NCBI GenBank assembly: GCA_002328835.1
Contig: DCWN01000013.1
Location: forward strand, 1-8,534
Origin: Acidobacteria bacterium UBA2161
GTDB taxonomy: Bacteria; Acidobacteriota; Vicinamibacteria; Vicinamibacterales; UBA823
Direction: 5' to 3'
DNA length: 8,534 bases
Position numbers and translations under genes: made by a program. Below, in pieces: positions 1-6,307 of the stretch; positions within the stretch are counted from its first letter, which is position 1, and every line of letters starts with the position of its first letter. The notes beneath the pieces were generated by a model. It ran no database searches, had not been told where the DNA came from, and saw only the letters and a program-made list of their open reading frames with translations.

Positions 1-969
1 CTCGTAGCCCATCTCCTTGAACGCATTGATCGTGAACTCCCGGATCCGTCGGTTCTCCTCGCGCTCGGCGTCCATGTGCGCCGGGTCGTTCAACGAAGCG
101 ACGGCGCCGGTCGCGGTCAGCATGTTGACTTCACCGAGGCCCCACGCTGACGCGATCTTCTCGAGGGTGGCCGGGCGGCCGGCGGCGTAGCCGATCCGCA
201 GGCCGGCCATGCCGTAGGCCTTCGAGAACGTTCGCGCGATGAAGACGTCGTCGTACTCGAGCGCCTGCGCCGCGGCGGTCTCGACCGTCGTATCCGTGGC
301 GTAGTCGATGTAGGCCTCGTCGACGAGGATCGCCGTGTCGGGCGAGCTGGACTTCACGCGGCGAATGAATGCCGCGACGTCGGGCAACGAGTGCGCGGTG
401 GCCGTCGGGTTGTTCGGGTTGCAGAGGAAGACCATCCCCGCGCCGTTGGCCGCGACCGCCATCCCGTCGAGATCCAGCTTCAGGTTCGGGAGGAGCGGAA
501 CCGCGCGCACACTGCCGCCGATGGTTTGGGCGGTGCGGTTCGGGCTCCCGTACGAGGGCGAGCCGTTGACGAGCGGCCGGCTCGGCGAGACGAAGGCGCG
601 TACCGAGGCCTCCAGAATGTGTCCGGAACCGGTCGTCGTCAGGATATTCTCGGCTGCTAGGCCGTGTCCGACGCGGCGAGCGATCGCCTCGGGGAGCGCG
701 ACGCGGACCACATCGCGACCGTACCGACCGACACGGCCGTCGATCACCTCACGCATCGCCTCGAGCGCGGCGTCGCCGGGGCCGCGCGCATTCTCGTTCG
801 AGCTGATCCGGATGACGTCCTGCTGTGGCGCTGCCTGGAGGGCGGCCTCGAGTGGATCAGGTCCCCACGCCAGGGCTTCATGCCCCCGACCGACGACCCA
901 CGCCGTCGACAGCGCCCCCGCGCCGCCGACTCCGAGGGAACGAACGAATGCGCGACGTGACAGTGCCAT
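1..969 (-). CDS. Tat-exported PLP-dependent aminotransferase, HisC-like (class I/II fold), 3' end cut by window edge
   Basis: Fold-type I aminotransferase resembling histidinol-phosphate aminotransferase, which moves an amino group between an amino acid and a 2-oxo acid using pyridoxal phosphate. The 323 codons present start at ATG 969-967. Visible landmarks are an N-terminal SSNEN substrate-arm motif (residues 56-60), a TTTGSG phosphate-binding loop (111-116), Tyr140, CNPNNPT (183-189, Asn187 the PLP-contacting Asn), VDEAYIDY with Asp217, FSKAYG with Schiff-base Lys250, and GLRIGY with Arg258. All key catalytic residues are intact. The NPNNPT motif is followed by Ala instead of the common Gly. 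The N-terminus SRRAFVR (residues 4-10), a hydrophobic stretch and ALA (32-34) form a Tat signal, so the enzyme is probably folded with PLP in the cytoplasm and then exported. An AGGGGGA Shine-Dalgarno lies at 974-980. It is divergent from the next gene, and no other his gene is near. A true biosynthetic HisC would be cytoplasmic, so the substrate is unknown and no symbol is given. Roughly 60-70 C-terminal residues lie outside the window. Confidence 0.9.
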   Translation of the reverse strand, partial: MALSRRAFVRSLGVGGAGALSTAWVVGRGHEALAWGPDPLEAALQAAPQQDVIRISSNENARGPGDAALEAMREVIDGRVGRYGRDVVRVALPEAIARRVGHGLAAENILTTTGSGHILEASVRAFVSPSRPLVNGSPSYGSPNRTAQTIGGSVRAVPLLPNLKLDLDGMAVAANGAGMVFLCNPNNPTATAHSLPDVAAFIRRVKSSSPDTAILVDEAYIDYATDTTVETAAAQALEYDDVFIARTFSKAYGMAGLRIGYAAGRPATLEKIASAWGLGEVNMLTATGAVASLNDPAHMDAEREENRRIREFTINAFKEMGYE

Positions 970-1031
970 GGGATCCCCCTGTTTCAATACCGGGCAAGTC
1001 GGCCGTCATCGACCGATAGGCTGAGACCCTG

Positions 1032-1060
1032 AGTGTCGGCCCTGGCGCGTGTGCTGTCAA
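1032..1060 (-). promoter_or_regulatory. Sigma70-like promoter for the aminotransferase gene
   Basis: On the minus strand a perfect TTGACA -35 (1060-1055) is followed after exactly 17 nt by GACACT (1037-1032), which keeps the A at position 2 and T at position 6 of a -10 box. Transcription would start near 1025, giving a leader of about 55 nt before ATG 969. The -35 match and ideal spacing make this the best promoter in the window; the weak -10 limits certainty. Confidence 0.55.
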
Positions 1061-1063
1061 GAA

Positions 1064-1114
1064 CGATCGGCGCACTCGCCGTGGGATAGAATCAGCGCCC
1101 GACGGAGCCGATCG
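1064..1114. repeat. 8-bp inverted repeat flanking the plus-strand -10 candidate
   Basis: CGATCGGC (1064-1071) and its exact reverse complement GCCGATCG (1107-1114) are separated by 35 nt and bracket TAGAAT. Each arm also contains the palindrome CGATCG. This could be a paired operator in the divergent promoter region. CGATCG is a common word in GC-rich genomes, so chance is a real alternative. Confidence 0.35.
1087..1092 (+). promoter_or_regulatory. Candidate -10 box for the glyoxalase-like gene
   Basis: TAGAAT, one mismatch from TATAAT, lies 35 nt before the ATG at 1128. No convincing -35 is found 16-18 nt upstream (the bases there read around CGATCG). It sits between the two arms of an 8-bp inverted repeat, which could mean an activator or repressor site. 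Confidence 0.3.
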
Positions 1115-1127
1115 GGCAGGAGGGACG

Positions 1128-1877
1128 ATGCGACAACGACGAAAGTGCCAGCCGACACGGCGGGACGTCCTGGCGGTCGCCGGGGCGCTGGCTGGGGCGG
1201 CGATCGCACGGGCCGGCCTCGGGACGGCGCTGGTGCGGGCGCAGGCCGTGGCGGTCCCCGATGTCGATCATCTGATCTGGGGCGTGGCCGACCGCGACGC
1301 CGGCATCGACTACCTCGAGGAGTTGACCGGCGTACGCGCCATGGTCGGTGGGAGTCACCCCGGGCGCGGTACGCGCAACGGAATACTCTCGATGGGCGAT
1401 CGCCAGTACATCGAGATCCTGGCGCCCGATCCGGAGCAGCCCGAGGTCGAGACCGAGCGAATCGCGACGCTGCGCGGGTTGGCGACACCGAGGCTGATGA
1501 CCTGGTGCGCCGTGGCGGGCGACGCCGACGCCATGGCGGCGCGCGTCCGAGCGGCGGGGGAGCGGGTGCGGGAGATCCGCGACGGCGCCCGGGAACGGCC
1601 GGACGGCGTGACGCTGCGCTGGCGCAACCTCTACATGGTCGGCCCCGAGGACGACGTCATCCCGTATGCCATCGACTGGGCCGACGGCACGCCGCATCCG
1701 AGCAGTGACGCGCCGGTCGGTGGCAGTCTCCAGTCGCTCCGGCTCAAGCATCCCGAGGCCGGTCGGATGAGCGCGCTCCTGACCGCGATGGGCCTCAGGC
1801 TGCGCGTCGAGCCGGGTCCGGCGACGCAACTCACGGCCGTCCTCGACACGCCTCGCGGTGAGGTGGTGCTCGAGTAG
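1128..1877 (+). CDS. Tat-signal glyoxalase-like (VOC superfamily) protein
   Basis: A 249-residue exported protein of the glyoxalase-like domain family (Glyoxalase_3 type, VOC fold). The family fold usually binds a divalent metal, but substrates of this subgroup are not established. Start ATG 1128 has an AGGAGGG Shine-Dalgarno at 1118-1124. Residues 1-40 form a Tat signal: TRRDVL (10-15), a hydrophobic Ala/Leu/Gly stretch to about 35, and probable cleavage after the AQA near 38-40. The domain follows directly: VDHLIWGV (46-53, His48 a likely metal ligand), the DYLEELTGV helix (61-69), a Gly-rich SHPGRGTRN loop (76-84), QYIEILAPDP (93-102, Glu96 a likely ligand) and IDWADGTPHPS (182-192), a hallmark of this family. 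The C-terminal part to 249 continues the second half of the fold and is complete. It ends in TAG, 196 nt before the next gene. Enzymatic activity is inferred from fold only. Confidence 0.85.
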   Translation: MRQRRKCQPTRRDVLAVAGALAGAAIARAGLGTALVRAQAVAVPDVDHLIWGVADRDAGIDYLEELTGVRAMVGGSHPGRGTRNGILSMGDRQYIEILAPDPEQPEVETERIATLRGLATPRLMTWCAVAGDADAMAARVRAAGERVREIRDGARERPDGVTLRWRNLYMVGPEDDVIPYAIDWADGTPHPSSDAPVGGSLQSLRLKHPEAGRMSALLTAMGLRLRVEPGPATQLTAVLDTPRGEVVLE

Positions 1878-1971
1878 CCCGGGCGCCGCCGCCCCTGCAG
1901 TCGGCCAGTTCACACCCTGTCTTCCCTGGGCTCCGGCGGGTCTGATAGATGGCTTCGCCGCGCGAGAGCTG

Positions 1972-1980
1972 TGCCATAAT
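1972..1980 (+). promoter_or_regulatory. Candidate extended -10 promoter for the DsrE-like gene
   Basis: TGCCATAAT reads as an extended -10 (TG, one base, CATAAT), 94 nt upstream of ATG 2074. The region 17 nt upstream (around 1952-1957) has no good -35, which extended -10 promoters can tolerate. The rest of the 1878-2073 spacer holds no supported gene. Confidence 0.35.
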
Positions 1981-2061
1981 GGCCGCCTCTTACCATCACT
2001 CGGTTCGGGTACACGCGGGAGCGTCCGGCCATGTCGGCCCAGGGGCGACTTCCGCCACACT

Positions 2062-2066
2062 GGAGG
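2062..2066 (+). promoter_or_regulatory. Ribosome binding site that fixes the start of the DsrE-like gene
   Basis: GGAGG followed by a 7-nt spacer before ATG 2074. The open frame runs back to ATG 1858, inside the preceding gene, but this site plus the Tat motif immediately after ATG 2074 make 2074 the real start. Confidence 0.75.
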
Positions 2067-2073
2067 TTTGCAG

Positions 2074-2760
2074 ATGGTTTCGAACGACAAGACTCCTCGC
2101 CGTGGCTTCCTGGGGTCGATGGCCGCCGCGGCGGCCGCCGTCACGATGCCGTGGACGGGTAGACGCGCGGCGGCGGCGCAAGGTGGGCCCGATGACTGGA
2201 TCGCACAGCAGACCGGCGAACACCGGGCGCTGTTCGATTTTCCCGCGGCGAAGAATGGCGCGGGTCTGATCCACATCCTGAACTACATTTCGACCTACGA
2301 GGGTGCGTACGGCGTCAACGCCGGCGACATTAGCACGGTCGGGACGCTCTATAGCATTGGGCCGGCCAGCAGCATCGCCATGGCTTTCAATGATGCGACG
2401 TGGGAGAAGTACGCACTCGGGGAGTACCTGGGAATCGGCGACCCGGTGACGATGGCGCCGGCCACGAGGAACATGTACAACGCCGCCGACGCGAACAACC
2501 CGGTACTCTACATCGGCCCGATCGGTCCATTTCCTGACGCGCGAATCGAGGCCCTGCAAGAGAAGGGCACGACGTTCCTGCTCTGCAACAACGCCGTCAT
2601 CGCATGGTCGATGGAGCTTGCCGGGATGGGCAAGGGCACCGTGGAAGGGATTCAGGCGGACCTGAAAGCCAACATGCTGCCAGGCGTCGTCCTGGTGCCG
2701 GCGATGGTGATCGCCATCGAGAAGGCTCAGGTTGCGGGCATTACGTACAACAAGCAGTAG
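2074..2760 (+). CDS. Tat-signal protein with DsrE/DsrF-like domain
   Basis: A 228-residue exported protein that I assign to the DsrE-like superfamily from its C-terminal pattern. DsrE/TusD relatives relay sulfur on a conserved cysteine in the cytoplasm, but these longer Tat-signal members have no known function that I can name. The Tat signal is TPRRGFLGS (7-15) with an Ala-rich hydrophobic core, and cleavage is likely after the AAAA at 32-35. The mature part has an early strand and helix (HILNYISTYEGAYGV, 67-81), an unusual middle with WEKYALGEYLGIGDP (110-124) and an ATRN motif (130-133). A classical ending follows: EKGTTFLLCNN (163-173), then MLPGVVLVPAMV (201-212) and a final helix with AGITY. 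Cys171 is the only cysteine and sits where DsrE-type proteins often carry theirs. The gene is followed after 34 nt by a strong intrinsic terminator. The fold is supported; a sulfur-relay role is only a possibility. Confidence 0.72.
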   Translation: MVSNDKTPRRGFLGSMAAAAAAVTMPWTGRRAAAAQGGPDDWIAQQTGEHRALFDFPAAKNGAGLIHILNYISTYEGAYGVNAGDISTVGTLYSIGPASSIAMAFNDATWEKYALGEYLGIGDPVTMAPATRNMYNAADANNPVLYIGPIGPFPDARIEALQEKGTTFLLCNNAVIAWSMELAGMGKGTVEGIQADLKANMLPGVVLVPAMVIAIEKAQVAGITYNKQ

Positions 2761-2794
2761 CCGATCCTGCGTCACGCCGGATCGAGTATCGTTG

Positions 2795-2830
2795 CGGGGT
2801 GTCCGGCAGGGGGCCGGGCACCCCGTTTTT
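2795..2830 (+). terminator. Intrinsic (Rho-independent) terminator
   Basis: A 13-bp stem, CGGGGTGTCCGGC (2795-2807) against GCCGGGCACCCCG (2813-2825), pairs fully with a single U-G wobble at 2802/2818. The loop is AGGGG (2808-2812), and TTTTT (2826-2830) follows at once. No equivalent T-run exists on the other strand, so it acts on plus-strand transcripts. It ends the DsrE-like transcript. It also lies in the leader of tldD, whose ATG is at 2852, so it may attenuate readthrough into tldD. Confidence 0.88.
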
Positions 2831-2851
2831 CGTTTCGCAGCGAGGCACGCC

Positions 2852-4501
2852 ATGCGCCAGCCAACCACGCGGCTCCCGCGAGCCGTCAACCACCACCGCG
2901 TCGTCGTCGATCCGACGCGCCGCGACTTCCTCCGGACGTCGGGCGCCCTCGGCGTGTCGGCCGCAGCGCTGGCAGCGGGCGCCGGCCAGTGGGCCTGTGG
3001 GTCGGCGGGTGAACCGAGCGTCGCCGATCCCGCCGAGCGCGAACTGGCGCTGCTCGCCCTGGACGAGGCGACCGGGGCCGGTGCCCGCTACGCCGACGTC
3101 CGCGTGTCGCGTCACTGGTTCGAGTCGGTGCGGACGCGGGAGGAGCAGATCACCGGGGTGAACTTCACCGAGTCGTACGGCATCGGCGTACGGGCGCGCG
3201 TCGGCGGCTCGTGGGGATTCGCCGGGACGCGCGACCTCACGCCCGACGCCGTGGCCGCCGCGGCGCGGAGTGCGACGGCGGTCGCCGCGGCCAACGATCG
3301 ACTGGCGCCGCAGACGACCGAACTGGCGCCGGTCGAGGCCTACCCGAACGCCGCGTGGGAGACGCCGCACGAGATCGATCCGTTCGACGTCCCGCTCGAG
3401 GAGAAGGCCGCCGCGCTGTTCGACGGCAGCCGCGCGGCCCTCGCCGTGGACGGCGTGCAGTTCGTGTCGGGCAGCCTGTCGGCGGTCAAGGAGCGGCGAC
3501 TGGTGGCCACATCCGAGGGTTCGCTCGTCCAGCAGACCTTCATCCGGCAGAACCCCGGCATGACCATCACGGCCGTGTCGTCGGACCGGTCCGATTTTCA
3601 GAGCCGCGTCAGCGACGTCGCAGCGGCCGCGCGTGGCTGGGAGTACATCGCCGGCCTCGATCTGCCCTCGCAAGCGACCCGCTGGGCTGAGGAAGCGGTC
3701 ATGAAGCTGTCGGCGCCCTCGGTCGATCCCGGAACCTGGGACCTGGTGCTGCACCCGTCCAATCTCTGGCTGACGATTCACGAGTCGATCGCACATCCGA
3801 CCGAGCTGGACCGCGCGCTCGGCTACGAGGCCAACTACGCCGGCACGTCGTTCCTAGCGCCGCCGGCCGATGTCCTGAACAGCACGCGACTCGGGCCCGA
3901 CTTCATGACCTTCATGGGGAACCGGACCGAGGTCGGCGGCTGCGCGACGTGTGGCTGGGACGACGAGGCCGTGCCCGCCTTCGAGTGGCCGATCATCGAC
4001 GACGGGATCTTCGTGAACTACCAGACGACGCGCGAGCAGGCGGCGTGGATTTCGGAGCAGACCGGGATGACGCGGAGCCAGGGCTGCGCCTATGGCCAGA
4101 ACTGGGCGAGCATCCCGTTCCAGCGGATGCCGAACGTCAGCCTGATGCCGGGGGAGGCGCCCCTCACGGAGGAGGAGGTGATCGCCCAGACCGACCACGG
4201 CATCTTCATCGAAGGTGACGGGTCTTATTCGATCGACCAGCAGCGCTACAACGCCCAGTTCGCCGGGCAGGCGTTCTGGGAGATCCGCAACGGCCGAAAG
4301 CATCAGATGCTGCGCGATGTCGCCTACGTCATGCGGACCCCGGACTTCTGGAACTCGCTGGCCGTCCTCGGAGGCCCCGAGACCTACTGGCTCGGGGCGA
4401 CGTTAGGTGACGCCAAGGGACAGCCTGGGCAGGCGAACGCGGTGTCGCACGGCTGCCCGACGGCGCTGTTTCGCGACGCGACGATCATCAACACGGCGTA
4501 G
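2852..4501 (+). CDS. tldD: TldD-type zinc metallopeptidase subunit with Tat signal
   Basis: Catalytic subunit of the TldD/TldE peptidase family, which in E. coli is a cytoplasmic heteromer that degrades unfolded peptides and trims microcin B17. This copy is 549 residues, longer than the roughly 480 usual for TldD, the excess being an N-terminal Tat signal: PTRRDFLRTSG (21-31) and a hydrophobic stretch to about 48. ATG 2852 is chosen because it precedes this motif, no later ATG or GTG does, and GAGG (2842-2845) lies 6 nt upstream. The open frame extends to ATG 2732, inside the preceding gene. Domain order follows the family: N-terminal domain about 60-150, middle domain about 165-275, C-terminal catalytic domain from about 290. 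The zinc motif HESIAH (310-315) gives His310, Glu311 and His315. The usual CGKxGQ cysteine position reads DAKGQPGQ (520-527); Cys535 in VSHGCP may serve as third ligand. The stop overlaps the ribosome binding site of tldE. Confidence 0.92.
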   Translation: MRQPTTRLPRAVNHHRVVVDPTRRDFLRTSGALGVSAAALAAGAGQWACGSAGEPSVADPAERELALLALDEATGAGARYADVRVSRHWFESVRTREEQITGVNFTESYGIGVRARVGGSWGFAGTRDLTPDAVAAAARSATAVAAANDRLAPQTTELAPVEAYPNAAWETPHEIDPFDVPLEEKAAALFDGSRAALAVDGVQFVSGSLSAVKERRLVATSEGSLVQQTFIRQNPGMTITAVSSDRSDFQSRVSDVAAAARGWEYIAGLDLPSQATRWAEEAVMKLSAPSVDPGTWDLVLHPSNLWLTIHESIAHPTELDRALGYEANYAGTSFLAPPADVLNSTRLGPDFMTFMGNRTEVGGCATCGWDDEAVPAFEWPIIDDGIFVNYQTTREQAAWISEQTGMTRSQGCAYGQNWASIPFQRMPNVSLMPGEAPLTEEEVIAQTDHGIFIEGDGSYSIDQQRYNAQFAGQAFWEIRNGRKHQMLRDVAYVMRTPDFWNSLAVLGGPETYWLGATLGDAKGQPGQANAVSHGCPTALFRDATIINTA

Positions 4502-4505
4502 GAGA
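4499..4505 (+). promoter_or_regulatory. tldD stop codon overlapping tldE Shine-Dalgarno (translational coupling)
   Basis: TAGGAGA contains the TAG stop of tldD and a GGAGA ribosome binding site, six bases after its GGAG core before ATG 4511. Ribosomes finishing tldD are positioned to start tldE, as expected for two subunits made in equal amounts. Confidence 0.75.
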
Positions 4506-4510
4506 TCGAC

Positions 4511-5884
4511 ATGCAGGACTCGACCTCATCAGCAGGAGACCGCGCCGGCCTGTCGGCCGATGACGCGCGAACGCTGGCGGACCGTGCGCTGGGTGGGTCC
4601 CAGGCCGACGCCGCGCGCGTGACGATCAACGCCAGGACGCGGCCGTTCATCCGGAGCGCCGACAACCGGATCACGACGGCAGGCGCCAGTTCGGATGTGG
4701 CCGTGACGATCATGAGCACGTTCGGCCAGCGCGTGGCGTCGGTCACGACAAACCTGATCGATGAGGTCTCGCTGGCCGAAGCCGTTCGCCGCTCCGAGGA
4801 GCTGGCGCGGCTGGCGCCGGAGAACCCGGAGTACATGGGAGAGTTGCCGCCGCTGGACTACGCCGAGGTGGATGGCTACTACGACACCACGGGGCGCATC
4901 GCGCCCGAGGACCTCGCCTCCGCCGCCGCGCTCGAGATCGAGCGCGCAAGTGACGCGGGCAATGTGGCGTCCGGCTACATCGACGTGCAAAATGGGTCGC
5001 GGTCGATCGCGACCTCGGAAGGGCTGTTCGCCCATCACGTCGGGACCGGAGTCGCCTCGACGTTGACCGTCCGGGCGCCCGATGGGTCGACGTCGGGCTG
5101 GGCGGGTGACGAGGCGAATGACTGGTCGCGTATCGAGACCGATCGGATCGCGGCCGATGCCGTTCGGAAGTGTGATGCGTGGCGCGGCAAGACGGCGCTC
5201 GACCCTGGGGCCTACGACGTCGTCCTGGAGCCGACGGCGGTCGGCATGCTGATGCTCAGAATGCGCGGGACGTTTGATGGCCGAGCCGCCGACGAGGGGA
5301 GGTCGTTCTTCTCGGCGCCCGGCGGTGGCGGCCGGATCGGCGAGGCGTTGTTCGATCCGCGGATTTCGATCCGCAGCGACCCGGCGGCGGCCGATGCCGA
5401 GGCGGCGCCGTTCGATGGGGAAGGCGCCGCGCGTAGTGCCGAGACCTGGGTTGAGGACGGCGTGCTGCGCAGCCTCGCCTACTCGAGGTTCTGGGCGGAT
5501 CGGCAGGGTGTCGACGCGCGGCCGGCGCCGGCGAATTTCTTGATGTCGGGTGGGGCCGATTCGGTCGCCGACATGATCGCATCGACGCGCCGGGGTGTGC
5601 TCATCAGCCGCTTCTGGTACATCCGAGGGCTGAATCCGCGGACGATTTCGTACACCGGGTTGACGCGCGATGGGACGTTCCTGATCGAAGATGGCCGGAT
5701 CAGCCGGCCGGTGACGAACTTCCGCTTCAACCAGTCGCTGGTCGAGCTGCTCCAGAACGTCGAGATGCTCGGCGAGCCGGTGCGCGTGGCGGCGGGAGAG
5801 AACAGCTCGGTCGGCGTGCCGATCGTCGTCCCGCCGCTCAAGGTGCGCGGCTTCAACCTGGCGTCCGTCAGCGACGCAATCTAG
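4511..5884 (+). CDS. tldE: TldE/PmbA-type partner subunit
   Basis: A 457-residue TldE (PmbA) homologue, the non-catalytic partner that completes the active cleft of TldD in the E. coli complex. The order of segments matches the family: N-terminal domain about 15-110, middle domain about 130-225 and a C-terminal domain from about 230. Where TldD has HExxxH this protein reads LEPTAVGMLML (239-249), so it has no zinc site of its own. Family-typical features are GLTRDGTFLIEDGRISRPV (383-401), matching the usual GxxxGxxIExGxxxxPV pattern, and a C-terminal PPLKVRGFNL. The N-terminus (MQDSTSSAGD and onward) is polar, with no Tat, Sec or lipoprotein signal, unlike its tldD neighbour. It lies 9 nt after tldD with an overlapping stop and ribosome binding site, so the two are co-expressed. 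The gene is intact and ends in TAG. Confidence 0.9.
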   Translation: MQDSTSSAGDRAGLSADDARTLADRALGGSQADAARVTINARTRPFIRSADNRITTAGASSDVAVTIMSTFGQRVASVTTNLIDEVSLAEAVRRSEELARLAPENPEYMGELPPLDYAEVDGYYDTTGRIAPEDLASAAALEIERASDAGNVASGYIDVQNGSRSIATSEGLFAHHVGTGVASTLTVRAPDGSTSGWAGDEANDWSRIETDRIAADAVRKCDAWRGKTALDPGAYDVVLEPTAVGMLMLRMRGTFDGRAADEGRSFFSAPGGGGRIGEALFDPRISIRSDPAAADAEAAPFDGEGAARSAETWVEDGVLRSLAYSRFWADRQGVDARPAPANFLMSGGADSVADMIASTRRGVLISRFWYIRGLNPRTISYTGLTRDGTFLIEDGRISRPVTNFRFNQSLVELLQNVEMLGEPVRVAAGENSSVGVPIVVPPLKVRGFNLASVSDAI

Positions 5885-6307
5885 CTAGCGCCATAGTCGC
5901 GCGCAGTAGAAGAACCGGCCCCCTAGCCGGACTCGGGGCGAGGGCGCCGGGCTCAGACAGTCCTCGCACGCCGGCGGCAGAGCGGACCCAGCGTCAACTG
6001 GAGAGCAACTGGCCGCCAACGCGCTGTGGAACTCGCAGGCGCCCTCATCCCCTGCGCCCGGCCCGAGAGCCGACCGGGTTACACCTCCAGCGGTGCTTGG
6101 CGCGAGGCTGGGCGTTGCGGTGGTCGATCCCTTCTTAGGGAGGCGGCCGCCTAGATCTTCGATTGCCAGGGCGGACTTCGTTGCACGCTTGCTCGGTCAA
6201 CCCATGGCTCACCCGCTGGGCACATTCCGATCCGTTTGTTCGACGGTCGCCGACGGGATCGACCGCGCAATGCCCAGCCTCGCGCGTGAGCGGATCCGAC
6301 TCCCGGA
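5885..6307. other. Gene-free gap between convergent tldE and sulfatase loci
   Basis: About 420 bases with no convincing gene. An open frame at 6093-6371 on the plus strand has no ribosome binding site, no family resemblance and runs antisense into the sulfatase end, so it is discounted. Small structures seen are a 5-bp hairpin CCGGC/GCCGG (5915-5919, 5926-5930) without a T-run, the 12-bp palindrome AGGCGGCCGCCT (6141-6152), a tandem CAACTGG (5995-6001 and 6006-6012, 11-bp period) and an inverted repeat GATCCG/CGGATC (6293-6298, 6304-6309) over the sulfatase stop. None is a clear terminator, although a convergent junction would be expected to have one. Confidence 0.6.

Noticed and set aside
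335..1024. Plus-strand open frame of about 229 codons over the aminotransferase
   Set aside because: The opposite strand holds all aminotransferase motifs in one open frame; this one shows no recognisable domain.
1881..1894. Small GC hairpin after the VOC gene as a terminator
   Set aside because: The stem is only about 5 bp and no T-run follows.
1858..2073. Upstream extension of the DsrE-like gene to ATG 1858
   Set aside because: It would overlap the end of the VOC gene and bury the Tat signal; GGAGG and the Tat motif at 2074 define the start.
1092..2276. Long minus-strand open frame of about 394 codons opposite the VOC and DsrE-like genes
   Set aside because: It is Arg/Pro/His-rich, has no family motifs and mirrors two well-supported plus-strand genes; such shadows are expected at high GC.
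2787..2792. TATCGT as a -10 for tldD
   Set aside because: Only a partial match, no -35 at proper distance, and a start there would put the terminator hairpin at the very 5' end of the transcript.
2990..2998. Lipoprotein cleavage site at Cys49 of TldD
   Set aside because: The preceding residues QWA do not fit a lipobox; a Tat signal with ordinary cleavage or retention is better supported.
2741..3796. Minus-strand open frame of about 351 codons opposite tldD
   Set aside because: Composition typical of antisense GC-rich shadow, no motifs, and it covers the Tat and catalytic regions of tldD.
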